DNA from: Endozoicomonas sp965199185
GTDB taxonomy: Bacteria > Pseudomonadota > Gammaproteobacteria > Pseudomonadales > Endozoicomonadaceae
Direction of reading: 5' to 3'
NCBI GenBank assembly: GCA_965199185.1
Contig: CBDAQW010000013.1
Location: forward strand, 1-64,000
Length of the DNA stretch: 64,000 nt
The first letter of the stretch is position 1. Every line of letters starts with the position of its first letter. Position numbers and translations under genes: made by a program. The notes under the pieces were generated by a model. It was not told where the DNA came from. It did not search any database and was given only the letters and a program-made list of their open reading frames with translations. Shown piece by piece: positions 1 through 8,062 of the stretch.

Positions 1-2
1 AT

Positions 3-629
3 GGACGACAATCGTTGCTTGATGCCATGCCGCCCTGGCAGGCGGGTGGTGAAATGATTGAGCGGGTCAGTATTCATGGAACCAGGTTCAACTCACTGCC
101 GTTCAAATTTGAAGCGGGTACACCGCATATTGCCGGAGCCATTGGCTTGGCAAAGGCCCTGGATTTTATCAGCCAGTTTGAAGTTGAGCAGATACATCAG
201 CACGAAACAAAATTGTTAACCATTACTGAAACAGGGCTGGCAGATATCCCGGCTATTCGACAGATTGGCGTGTCTTCCAATAAGGCACCTGTCGTATCTT
301 TTGTGTCCAGCGAGTTACACAATCAGGACATTGGTTTGATGCTCGATCAGCAGGGAATAGCAGTAAGAACGGGGCACCATTGTGCCATGCCTTTAATGGA
401 TTACTTAAAGCTTGATGGCACCATTCGGGCGTCCTTTGCACTTTATAATACTGAAAGTGAAGTACACCATTTTTTAAATGCTCTGGAACAACTGCACTCA
501 CCTCACCTGCATCCGGTGGTTACAAATGCCAGTCAGAATACCCCTGTACCTGATGTTTTTGCAGATTTACCCTTCGACAAAAGCAACCTGAGCAAAAAAA
601 CTGAAATCTCTGAAAAACTGGCAGGATAA
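3..629 (+). CDS. csdA: cysteine desulfurase CsdA/SufS family, C-terminal part (5' end outside window)
   Basis: PLP-dependent cysteine desulfurase that takes sulfur from L-cysteine as a persulfide. The reading frame is open from base 3, so the N-terminal half, including the PLP lysine, lies upstream. The visible part carries the active-site cysteine in the motif RTGHHCAMPL (about 361-400), typical of group II desulfurases. The family normally ends soon after the helix at about 490. Here about 40 more residues follow, running into a run of seven A (594-600) and stopping at 629. Those residues look like a linker leading into the next gene, csdE, which is in the +1 frame (see finding). Neighbours csdE and tcdA match the csdAEL set of E. 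coli. Family assignment is secure; CsdA rather than SufS rests on the neighbours. Confidence 0.9.
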   Translation, partial: GRQSLLDAMPPWQAGGEMIERVSIHGTRFNSLPFKFEAGTPHIAGAIGLAKALDFISQFEVEQIHQHETKLLTITETGLADIPAIRQIGVSSNKAPVVSFVSSELHNQDIGLMLDQQGIAVRTGHHCAMPLMDYLKLDGTIRASFALYNTESEVHHFLNALEQLHSPHLHPVVTNASQNTPVPDVFADLPFDKSNLSKKTEISEKLAG

Positions 630-642
630 ATACCGCCAGATC

Positions 643-981
643 ATGCTGTTGGGTAAACAGCTTCCACCCTTACCTGCCAACATGAAAACAGAAGACACCC
701 GTTTAGCAGGGTGTGAAAGCACCGTCTGGCTGCATCATTTTTATGATGAAAATACCATGAAACTTTATTTTGCCGCTGATTCCGATGCCAGAGTAATTCG
801 TGGACTCATTGCCCTGGTGCTGGTGTCGCTCAGCGGGTTATCTCCAGAGAAAATAGAACAAGCGGATATTGAAGACTGGTTCAAAGAGCTGGATTTGTAT
901 AATCATCTCAGTCCTTCACGGGGTAATGGTTTGCGCGCCATCATCAAAGAGATCATGGCGGTAGCCCATCGCTATCGTTAA
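643..981 (+). CDS. csdE: SufE-family sulfur acceptor CsdE, N-terminus uncertain (possibly fused to CsdA by frameshift)
   Basis: Accepts the persulfide from CsdA and passes sulfur on. The acceptor cysteine is in AGCESTVWL, the SufE signature, and the rest matches CsdE (SARVIRGLIALVLVSLSG-like helix, SPSRGNGL motif). From ATG 643 the protein has only 112 residues against about 140 for the family. The missing helix is present in frame just upstream (592-642, reading KNWQDKYRQ before the ATG), but that stretch has no ATG, GTG or TTG, and the frame is closed by TGA at 589-591. Loss of one A from the A7 run at 594-600, or a +1 ribosomal shift there, would join csdA and csdE into one protein. The stop codon overlaps that of convergent tcdA. 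Confidence 0.85.
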   Translation: MLLGKQLPPLPANMKTEDTRLAGCESTVWLHHFYDENTMKLYFAADSDARVIRGLIALVLVSLSGLSPEKIEQADIEDWFKELDLYNHLSPSRGNGLRAIIKEIMAVAHRYR

Positions 982-1757
982 CGAGTCAGTTTTTCAATCA
1001 TTCTGGCAACTGCGACAAACCCGAAAGTGGCAGTCACCACCGTTGCTGCACCAAAACCGCTGGAACAGTCCATTTTCATAGAAGCACCGGCTTCGGGTTT
1101 TGTCTGGCAAACAGAACCATCAGCCTGTGGATAAACCGCCTGTTCGGTGGAGAAAACGCAATCAACGCCAAACTTACGTTTGGTGTTTTTGGAAAAGCCA
1201 TGACGATCTCGCAGTTGATTGCGAACTTTGCGAGCCAGAGGGTCGTGCCAGGTTTTGGTGATATCGGTGATCTGAATCTGAGTAGGGTCCATCTGACCGC
1301 CTGCACCACCCGTGGTAATAATTTTTATTTTATTGCGCTTGCAGTGATGAATGAGTGCCGCCTTAACCCGGAAGTTATCAATAGCATCCAGCACATAATC
1401 AAAGTCAGAGGTAATCAATTCAGTCAGATTATCCTGAGTAATAAAATCTTCAATCATCCGAACGTCACATTCCGGATTGATACCGGCAATTCGTTCAGCA
1501 ATCACCTCCGCCTTGGATTGCCCAATAGTATCAACCAGAGTATGCAGCTGACGGTTGGTATTGGTGACGCAAATATCATCCAGATCAATCAGTGTGATTT
1601 TGCCCACTGCCGTCCGGGCTAAGGCTTCCGCTGCCCAGGAACCTACGCCGCCAATACCAATCACACACACATGGGATTGACGGAGCTTGTCCACAGCATC
1701 GTTGCCATAAAGACGGCGGGTGCCGCCGAAGCGATTATCAAAACTCTCTGTGGACAT
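978..1757 (-). CDS. tcdA: tRNA threonylcarbamoyladenosine dehydratase TcdA (CsdL)
   Basis: E1-like (ThiF/MoeB superfamily) enzyme that cyclises t6A37 of tRNA to ct6A using ATP. It works with the CsdA/CsdE sulfur relay in E. coli. Visible features are the Rossmann nucleotide-binding motif VIGIGGVGSWAAEALAR near the N-terminus, the acidic LIDLDDI segment, the NTNRQ motif and the DAIDNFRVK segment. The C-terminal hydrophobic tail (GFVAVARMIEKL) resembles the membrane-associated end of TcdA. The frame is open further upstream (to 1892), but the start at 1757 (MSTESFDNRFGG) fits the family; 259 residues. It is convergent with csdE, sharing four bases at the stops. Confidence 0.93.
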   Translation of the reverse strand: MSTESFDNRFGGTRRLYGNDAVDKLRQSHVCVIGIGGVGSWAAEALARTAVGKITLIDLDDICVTNTNRQLHTLVDTIGQSKAEVIAERIAGINPECDVRMIEDFITQDNLTELITSDFDYVLDAIDNFRVKAALIHHCKRNKIKIITTGGAGGQMDPTQIQITDITKTWHDPLARKVRNQLRDRHGFSKNTKRKFGVDCVFSTEQAVYPQADGSVCQTKPEAGASMKMDCSSGFGAATVVTATFGFVAVARMIEKLTR

Positions 1758-1892
1758 CTTTGCATTTTCTCTCAGGAAAAATGGGGCGAAGTATAAACGG
1801 ACTGCTATTGGGAGCAAAGGAGAGAATGGCTGGCTATTCAAATGAAACAAACTAGCCTGTGTTTCACAGTCACCAAAAAGATAATTTAGCAC

Positions 1893-2183
1893 ATGAGAAA
1901 TAGACGTTTTTTATGGTTACTCCTGTTTTCGACATTGATATTTGTATCTGCTGCAAATAGCGGTATCTGCCCTATATGTCAGTGTATATGCGTTCTGGAT
2001 GAAGAAGATCTGAAAGAAATTGAAGAGGCATTGCAGGATGAGCCGGATGGTGAGGTAAAAGATAAACACAGAAAAGCACTGCATAAGTTATATGCGCTTG
2101 GGAATCAGCATTGCAAAATAAAAGCTGAAAGAATCAGAGCTTTGATTCTGAAGAAGTACCCGGATATGGAAGAGGTTGACTGA
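1893..2183 (+). CDS. small secreted cysteine-containing protein, unknown function
   Basis: Ninety-six residues that I do not recognise. The N-terminus (MRNRRFLWLLLFSTLIFVSA) is a good Sec signal peptide, with cleavage likely after SAA. The mature part starts with a cysteine cluster, CPICQCIC, followed by an acidic and then a basic amphipathic stretch with one more cysteine. The CxxC-x-CxC cluster could bind a metal or form disulfides. No clear ribosome-binding site precedes the ATG. It is divergent from tcdA and convergent with cysN, separated from cysN by a hairpin at 2191-2221. It could be a lineage-specific gene or a chance frame; the signal peptide is the main argument for it. Confidence 0.45.
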   Translation: MRNRRFLWLLLFSTLIFVSAANSGICPICQCICVLDEEDLKEIEEALQDEPDGEVKDKHRKALHKLYALGNQHCKIKAERIRALILKKYPDMEEVD

Positions 2184-2190
2184 AATATTT

Positions 2191-2221
2191 CACTGCCCGG
2201 AAATAATTTCTACGGGCAGTG
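2191..2221. terminator. hairpin between the convergent small ORF and cysN
   Basis: Perfect 9-bp inverted repeat CACTGCCCG / CGGGCAGTG with a 13-base loop. It lies between two converging genes and probably ends transcription from both sides. The U-run is weak on either strand. Confidence 0.6.
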
Positions 2222-2241
2222 AAGCCGACAGGCTGTCAGGC

Positions 2242-3909
2242 TCAGATCAAACCTTCAAGCTGCATTTGTTTTAGCAAAGGCTGAGGTATTGCATCGTTGA
2301 TCGTCACAGATAAACGTTTAACTTCTGATAACTCAACGACAGTTTCATTGTCAGTCAAAACCAGAAGTCCTTGATTTAGCAGCAATGAGGCTGAATTCAG
2401 AATACTCTCCTGATCCAGTAGAACGGCCACAGCGTGCCCTTTTTCTACCAGCGTCTGCTCCAGATTGAACAGAGCGGCTCTGCGAACTTCTTCACAGCTG
2501 CCCTGAACCGCTATAACTGCCGGCTTCTGCCCAAACATAGCTGCTTTTTCTGCCGCAGTGACTAAAGACGCTTGAGGTAACTCATCCTGGTGATCAGTTT
2601 GTGTCAGTACTGATCTATCAATCATACCGGCAGCAACCGTTGCATTAGTCAGCCGGTCAATAACAATAAACGACCCTGTGCCTTTATGTTGCTGATAGTC
2701 ATCAATAACCACCGGAGTTTCCAGTGTTAACTGACAGCTGGCAATACTATTGAGCGTTAATTCATCAGCTGGAAACGTTTCCAGTGTATTAACATCCGTC
2801 TGATGATGAATACGACTTATTTTTCCTGAGACTGATTTAGTCGCCAATTTGATTTCATATTGTCTGCCGGGAACCAGTGATGTTTCCGCCAACCACACCA
2901 GCGAAGCATCAAACTGCTGGCTAACAACCGGCAGTTGCTGACTGTGAACCAGAACATCACCACGGGAGACATCAATTTCATCTTCTAATGTCAAAGTGAC
3001 TGACATGGGTGGAAATGCCTGTGACAACTCACCTTCGTAAGAGACAATAGATTTTACCCGGCTGGATGTTCCAGAAGGTAACACAGTCACTTCATCACCC
3101 GGACGAACGACACCAGCCGTTAATGTGCCAGCGTAACCCCTGAAATTCTGATCAGGACGGTTGACATACTGTACCGGGAAGCGCAAACCATCCAGATTAA
3201 CATCTGAACTGATTTCAATGCTTTCCAGTGTTCCCATCAGTGGTTTGCCCTGATACCAGCTCATCGCCTCAGAAGGGTTAACCACATTATCACCATTCAG
3301 TGCCGAGATCGGGATAAACTCCACATTTTGCATATTCAGATCAGCGGTAAACTGCTGATAGTCGGACTGAATTTGCTCAAAACGTTCCTGACTGAAATCC
3401 ACCAGATCCATTTTGTTGATAGCGACAATGGTATGCTTAATACCCAGCAAAGAGACAATAAAGCTGTGTCGTTTAGTTTGTGTTTGTACACCATGACGGG
3501 CGTCGATCAGAATAATCGCCAGATCACAGTTTGATGCGCCGGTCGCCATATTGCGAGTATATTGCTCATGCCCCGGCGTATCGGCAATAATAAATTTACG
3601 TTTTTCAGTGGAAAAATATCGGTAAGCAACATCAATGGTAATGCCTTGCTCCCGCTCGGCCTGCAAACCATCGACCAGTAAGGCCAGATCGAGATGTTCT
3701 CCGGCGTTACCGACCCGGGTGTTATCCGCATTGATTTCAGCCAGCTGATCTTCATAAATCATTTTAGAGTCGTGCAGCAGGCGGCCAATCAGGGTGGATT
3801 TACCATCATCTACGCTGCCGCAGGTAAGAAAACGCAGCAGCTCTTTATTTTCATGCTGTTTCAGGTATGCCTGAATATCAGAAGCAATCAGCTCACTCTG
3901 GTGCGACAT
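2242..3909 (-). CDS. cysN: sulfate adenylyltransferase subunit 1 CysN with degenerate C-terminal APS-kinase-like tail
   Basis: GTPase subunit of ATP sulfurylase; with CysD it makes adenosine 5'-phosphosulfate (APS) from sulfate and ATP. EF-Tu-like G motifs are intact: GSVDDGKST (G1), DTPGHEQY (G3) and NKMD (G4), followed by beta-barrel domains. E. coli CysN has about 475 residues; this protein has 555. The extra C-terminal part (FGQKPAVIAVQGS, then LVEKGHAVAVLLDQ) lines up with the start of the CysC domain of CysNC fusions, but the P-loop GLSGSGKS is gone and the domain stops after about 110 residues. It therefore looks like an inactive remnant or a repurposed tail. The start codon overlaps the cysD stop by one base (TGATG), so the two are translationally coupled. 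Confidence 0.95.
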   Translation of the reverse strand: MSHQSELIASDIQAYLKQHENKELLRFLTCGSVDDGKSTLIGRLLHDSKMIYEDQLAEINADNTRVGNAGEHLDLALLVDGLQAEREQGITIDVAYRYFSTEKRKFIIADTPGHEQYTRNMATGASNCDLAIILIDARHGVQTQTKRHSFIVSLLGIKHTIVAINKMDLVDFSQERFEQIQSDYQQFTADLNMQNVEFIPISALNGDNVVNPSEAMSWYQGKPLMGTLESIEISSDVNLDGLRFPVQYVNRPDQNFRGYAGTLTAGVVRPGDEVTVLPSGTSSRVKSIVSYEGELSQAFPPMSVTLTLEDEIDVSRGDVLVHSQQLPVVSQQFDASLVWLAETSLVPGRQYEIKLATKSVSGKISRIHHQTDVNTLETFPADELTLNSIASCQLTLETPVVIDDYQQHKGTGSFIVIDRLTNATVAAGMIDRSVLTQTDHQDELPQASLVTAAEKAAMFGQKPAVIAVQGSCEEVRRAALFNLEQTLVEKGHAVAVLLDQESILNSASLLLNQGLLVLTDNETVVELSEVKRLSVTINDAIPQPLLKQMQLEGLI

Positions 3910-4838
3910 CAGAAATAACCCTCCATCTTTTTCTTTTCCATGGAACCACTGCTGTCGCGGTCAATAGCACGACCCTGACGTTCTGATGTGGTCGTTAGCA
4001 ACATCTCCTGAATAATTTCCGGCAGCGTATTCGCAGTGGATTCTACCGCACCGGTCAGCGGATAGCAGCCGAGAGTACGGAAACGAACCGATTTCATTTC
4101 AGGTTCTTCACCTTCTCGCAACGGAAGGCGATCGTCGTCTACCATAATCTGCATACCATCCCGCTCGACCACTGGGCGTTTATCAGAAAAATAGAGAGGA
4201 ACAATCGGGATGCTTTCCAGATAAATGTATTGCCAAATATCCAGCTCCGTCCAGTTTGACAGAGGAAATACACGAATACTCTCACCTTTATCCACCCGGG
4301 TATTAAAGGTATTCCAAAGTTCGGGGCGCTGATCTTTTGGATTCCAGCGATGATTTTCATCCCGGAAGGAGAATACTCTTTCTTTGGCACGAGACTTTTC
4401 TTCATCCCGGCGGGCACCACCAAAGGCAGCATCGAACTGATATTTATCCAGTGCCTGCTTCAGACTTTGGGTTTTCATAATGTCGGTATGTTTGGAGGAA
4501 CCGTGGGTGAAAGGTCCAACACCCATATCGACACCTTCCTGATTGATGTGCACCAATAGCTCCATGCCGGACTCTTTTGCCATGCGATCACGAAACTCAA
4601 TCATCTCACGGAATTTCCAGGTGGTGTCTACATGCAGTAAAGGAAACGGCGGTGTACCGGGGAAAAAGGCTTTTCGTGCCAGATGCAGCATTACAGAAGA
4701 GTCTTTGCCAACGGAATACAGCATAACCGGATTCTCAAAAGTAGCGGCAACTTCTCGGATAATATGGATGCTTTCTGCTTCAAGCTGCTGCAGATGTGTA
4801 AGCCGGTATTCCTCTGTGGGATCTGACAAAATGCCCAT
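3909..4838 (-). CDS. cysD: sulfate adenylyltransferase subunit 2 CysD
   Basis: Catalytic subunit of ATP sulfurylase, of the adenine nucleotide alpha-hydrolase (PP-loop) family, forming APS with CysN. The PP-loop is MLYSVGKDSSVMLHLARKAF. The family motifs FGGARRDEEKSRAKER and RFRTLGCYPLTGAVES are intact, and the C-terminus SMEKKKMEGYF is canonical. Its 309 residues are close to the 302 of E. coli. It is the first gene of a cysDN operon and divergent from the tauE-cysI-DUF934-cysH-cysG genes, so both directions of sulfate assimilation share the 4839-5137 region. Confidence 0.97.
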   Translation of the reverse strand: MGILSDPTEEYRLTHLQQLEAESIHIIREVAATFENPVMLYSVGKDSSVMLHLARKAFFPGTPPFPLLHVDTTWKFREMIEFRDRMAKESGMELLVHINQEGVDMGVGPFTHGSSKHTDIMKTQSLKQALDKYQFDAAFGGARRDEEKSRAKERVFSFRDENHRWNPKDQRPELWNTFNTRVDKGESIRVFPLSNWTELDIWQYIYLESIPIVPLYFSDKRPVVERDGMQIMVDDDRLPLREGEEPEMKSVRFRTLGCYPLTGAVESTANTLPEIIQEMLLTTTSERQGRAIDRDSSGSMEKKKMEGYF

Positions 4839-5137
4839 ATCTGCCTCTTGGTATGTGCTTTTATAGTGTTGACTGGTGAAGAAATGATCAGGATTGATTG
4901 GGCTTTATTATGTCAGAATCATTTTTTCTCAAAAAAGAATTAAAAAGAATTTATATATAACTTTTTAGTCAGTGTTACCCAGCACTAAGAGGCCGTCTGA
5001 AAAGTCACATGACTGCGGCCTTGGCAAATGGACGATAAAACAAAAGGTTATATAAAAATAAGAAATTATTATTTAATGAATATAAACACAGGCGCATAGA
5101 ATCCCTTTTTCATTTAAGAATTGTATGAATTCGGCTC
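4839..5137. promoter_or_regulatory. divergent intergenic region between cysD and the sulfite-exporter-like gene
   Basis: About 300 bases without a gene. It is AT-rich (long A/T stretch at about 4918-4970) and must hold the promoters of both sulfur operons. A CysB-type regulator is expected from family knowledge, but I cannot point to a convincing operator. Confidence 0.45.
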
Positions 5138-5905
5138 ATGGATATTTTGTACAGTGTTGCCGGTTTACTGGTTGGATTTGTAGTTGGACTGACCGGAATT
5201 GGCGGTGGCGCTCTGATGACACCCATCTTGATTGTGGTCTTTGGCATACCACCTGTAGTCGCGGTCAGTACTGATCTACTTTACGCTTCAGTCACCAAAA
5301 GTGGCGGAATGGTCACCTACGCCCGACAAAGGTTGGTGGAATGGCGAGTTGTTCTGTTGTTGCTGGCTGGTAGTATTCCCGGCAGCTTAATAACACTCGG
5401 TTTTCTCAAAGACCTTGGTGGGCTGGGCGAAATTGAATCGATAATCAATCTGGTACTGGGCTTTTCTCTTGTTTTGACGTCAGTTGCCGTTTTTTTCAGA
5501 AAACGTATCGAGCAATATACGACAAAACGAGCAATAGTCACCGGAAGACGCCTTTCAATAGTAACGATTATTGCCGGTCTGTTTCTTGGAGCAATGGTCA
5601 CTATTTCTTCCGTGGGTGCTGGCGCTCTCGGAACTGCACTGTTGATTGTCTGTTATCCGGGTATGACCATGCAGCGGATTGTAGGCACTGACCTGGTGCA
5701 TGCAGTGGTTCTGACAGGCGTTGCCGCCGCAGGACATTATCAGATGGATAATATCGATTTTGAGTTACTGCAGTATTTGTTACTGGGTGGCATCCCCGGA
5801 GTATTTGCTGGCAGTTTTCTTGGCGCTCGCCTTTCTCCTGATATTATACGACCAGTGATGGGTACTTTGTTGCTCATCATAGGGCTGCGGTTTATGGTCG
5901 CCTGA
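5138..5905 (+). CDS. TauE/SafE-family membrane permease (sulfite exporter-like)
   Basis: Integral membrane protein of 255 residues with two copies of the TauE/SafE glycine-rich motif: GLTGIGGGALMTPIL in the first half and SVGAGALGTALL in the second, each starting a half-repeat of about four membrane helices. The family exports or imports sulfite, sulfoacetate or other sulfur-containing anions. Its place directly upstream of the sulfite reductase gene (28-base gap) and next to cysDN suggests movement of sulfate or sulfite. The substrate is inferred from context only. Confidence 0.85.
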   Translation: MDILYSVAGLLVGFVVGLTGIGGGALMTPILIVVFGIPPVVAVSTDLLYASVTKSGGMVTYARQRLVEWRVVLLLLAGSIPGSLITLGFLKDLGGLGEIESIINLVLGFSLVLTSVAVFFRKRIEQYTTKRAIVTGRRLSIVTIIAGLFLGAMVTISSVGAGALGTALLIVCYPGMTMQRIVGTDLVHAVVLTGVAAAGHYQMDNIDFELLQYLLLGGIPGVFAGSFLGARLSPDIIRPVMGTLLLIIGLRFMVA

Positions 5906-5933
5906 AAAGAATAAAGAAGGAAATGAATTAGTC

Positions 5934-7592
5934 ATGTATCAGTATAATGAAGTGGACCAGAGGCTGGTGGACGAGAGAGTCGAGCAGTATCGCGACCAGA
6001 CTCGCCGCTATCTGGCAGGCGAACTCCCCGATGAAGAGTTCAGAGCTCTGCGACTCATGAATGGGCTTTACATTCAGAGACAGGCTCCTATGCTGCGGGT
6101 TGCAATTCCCTATGGGCTTCTGTCATCCAAACAGCTGCGTATGCTCGGGGAAATCGCCCGTAAATACGATAGGGGTTACGGACACTTTACGACCCGTACC
6201 AATATCCAGTACAACTGGCCGACGCTGGAATCCGTTCCGGATATTCTTGCTGATCTGGCTTCTGTACAGATGCACGCTATTCAGACTTCTGGTAACTGCA
6301 TCAGAAACACTACCAGTGACCCTTACGCAGGTGTTAATGCTAACGAGCTGGAAGATCCACGTCCTTACTGTGAAATTATTCGACAGTGGTCCACTCTGCA
6401 CCCTGAATTTGCTTACCTTCCCCGCAAGTTCAAAATTGCTGTGACGGGTGGTAAAGAGGATCGTGCTGCTTCACAGGTACACGACATCGGTCTGCATCTG
6501 GTCAAGAATGATCAGGGTGAGATTGGATTCGAAGTGCTGGTAGGTGGCGGTCTGGGTCGTACCCCAATGATTGGTAAACTAGTGCGTCCTTTCCTGGCTA
6601 AAGAAGATCTTCTCTCTTATCTTGATGCTATTTTGCGCGTTTATAACCTCAACGGTCGCAGAGATAACAAGTACAAAGCGCGTATTAAAATTCTGGTTTC
6701 TGCCCTGGGTGTGGAGAAGTTTACGGAGCTGGTTGAAGCTGAATGGCAACTGGTCAAAGACTCTCACCTGAAACTCAATCAGGAAAAAATAGACGAGGCT
6801 ATCAAGCATTTCCCACCCTTTGATTATCAGTCTGATGCTGTTAATAACACGCTGGCAGATCAGCTGGCAGCCAATGAAGCCTTCAGTGTCTGGTACGGTC
6901 AGAATACCGTCGACCACAAAGTAGACGGCTATCGCATTGTCGTTGTCTCGCTCAAGCCGTATCTGAAACCCGCCGGTGATATGACCTCCGAGCAAATGGA
7001 TGCGGTGGCTGACCTTGCTGATCAGTATTCAGGTGGGGAAATCCGTGCGACGCACGATCAAAATCTGGTGTTGGCGGATGTTCGTGAAGGCGACTTATTC
7101 TCACTCTGGCAGCTGTTGGACGAATACGGTCTGGCTCGCCCGAATATCGGCACACTGACGGATATGATTGTTTGTCCTGGGCTCGATTATTGTGGCCTGG
7201 CAAATGCGAAAACACTGAATATTGCCGATCAGATCAACGAAAAGTTTGAGAATGTCGATTATCTGCACGACCTTGGCCCACTAAAGCTAAATATGTCGGG
7301 CTGTATTAATGCCTGTGCTCATCACCATGTGGGTCATATCGGTATTTTGGGTGTTAATAAAAAAGGCGAAGATTGGTATCAGTTTACGCTGGGTGGCTCA
7401 TCCGGTGAAGAAGCATCGTTAGGTAAGATTCTCGGTAAATCGGTGCCTGCGGATGAAGTCGCCGATACGCTGGAAAAACTGCTGCTGACGTATATCAACA
7501 TTCGAGAAGATGCTGACGAGCGTTTTCTGGATACCGTACTTCGTGTTGGTGTTGCACCATTCAAGGAGGCTGCTTATGCCACTGCTCATTAA
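5934..7592 (+). CDS. cysI: nitrite/sulfite reductase hemoprotein (CysI-type, siroheme and 4Fe-4S)
   Basis: Reduces sulfite to sulfide (six electrons). The 552 residues contain two ferredoxin-like half domains (RVAIPYGLLSSKQLRML and the later RIVVVSLKPYLKPAGD). The siroheme/4Fe-4S cysteines are in CPGLDYCGLA and SGCINACAHHH, that is Cx5C and Cx3C. The anion-binding region RNTTSDPYAG is present. No CysJ flavoprotein is encoded nearby, so the electron donor (ferredoxin or a separate reductase) is unknown. Operon with the following DUF934 gene (17-base overlap), cysH and cysG, the arrangement common in Pseudomonas-like and beta-proteobacteria. Confidence 0.95.
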   Translation: MYQYNEVDQRLVDERVEQYRDQTRRYLAGELPDEEFRALRLMNGLYIQRQAPMLRVAIPYGLLSSKQLRMLGEIARKYDRGYGHFTTRTNIQYNWPTLESVPDILADLASVQMHAIQTSGNCIRNTTSDPYAGVNANELEDPRPYCEIIRQWSTLHPEFAYLPRKFKIAVTGGKEDRAASQVHDIGLHLVKNDQGEIGFEVLVGGGLGRTPMIGKLVRPFLAKEDLLSYLDAILRVYNLNGRRDNKYKARIKILVSALGVEKFTELVEAEWQLVKDSHLKLNQEKIDEAIKHFPPFDYQSDAVNNTLADQLAANEAFSVWYGQNTVDHKVDGYRIVVVSLKPYLKPAGDMTSEQMDAVADLADQYSGGEIRATHDQNLVLADVREGDLFSLWQLLDEYGLARPNIGTLTDMIVCPGLDYCGLANAKTLNIADQINEKFENVDYLHDLGPLKLNMSGCINACAHHHVGHIGILGVNKKGEDWYQFTLGGSSGEEASLGKILGKSVPADEVADTLEKLLLTYINIREDADERFLDTVLRVGVAPFKEAAYATAH

Positions 7593-8061
7593 TCATGAAC
7601 TGATCAGCAATGATCCCTGGCAGCTGCTTGAGGATGATCAAGCTACACCTTCTGAAGGTCATGTTCTGTTACCACTCGCCAGACTGGAAGCGCTGGAAAC
7701 GGCGACTAAACCTGCCGGGTTGAGCCTTGGAGTCCTCATAGACGGCAGTGATGATATAAGTAAAGTGCTCGCCGAAGCGCATAACCTGGAGCTGGTCACT
7801 GTCCATATCCCCGCCTTTACCGATGGGCGCGGCTTCAGTTTTGCCAACATGCTGAGGCGTGCTGGCTATGCAGGCGAGATCAGAGCCACTGGTGATGTTA
7901 CCCGCGACAGGCTGGCATTTTTACAACGCTGCGGCTTTAACGCTTTTGAGATTCCTGAAGATCGTTATTCTGAGGATGTAGAAACGGCATTCACAGAAAT
8001 CAGTGTGAACTATCAGGATGCAGAGGATGCACCGACATTAAAATCGTCGGAAGGATTATAA
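7576..8061 (+). CDS. DUF934 family protein (putative sulfite reductase partner)
   Basis: A 161-residue protein typical of DUF934, encoded immediately after CysI-type reductases in many proteobacteria and thought to assist sulfite reduction. The biochemical role is not established. Conserved features seen are the FTDGRGFSFANMLRR motif and the LAFLQRCGFNAFEI segment. ATG 7576 is chosen because it has a strong AGGAGG six bases upstream (7564-7569) and starts the conserved sequence; the frame is open further upstream inside cysI. It overlaps the cysI end by 17 bases and is one base from cysH. Confidence 0.88.
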   Translation: MPLLINHELISNDPWQLLEDDQATPSEGHVLLPLARLEALETATKPAGLSLGVLIDGSDDISKVLAEAHNLELVTVHIPAFTDGRGFSFANMLRRAGYAGEIRATGDVTRDRLAFLQRCGFNAFEIPEDRYSEDVETAFTEISVNYQDAEDAPTLKSSEGL

Positions 8062-8062
8062 A

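Noticed and set aside
594..600. A7 as a classical -1 slippery site
   Set aside because: The frame change needed is +1, and no stimulatory hairpin or Shine-Dalgarno was seen; a homopolymer indel is the simpler reading.
4990..5005. GCCGTCTGAA, like the Neisseria DNA uptake sequence
   Set aside because: A single copy was noticed in the window and the gene content is not neisserial; chance match.
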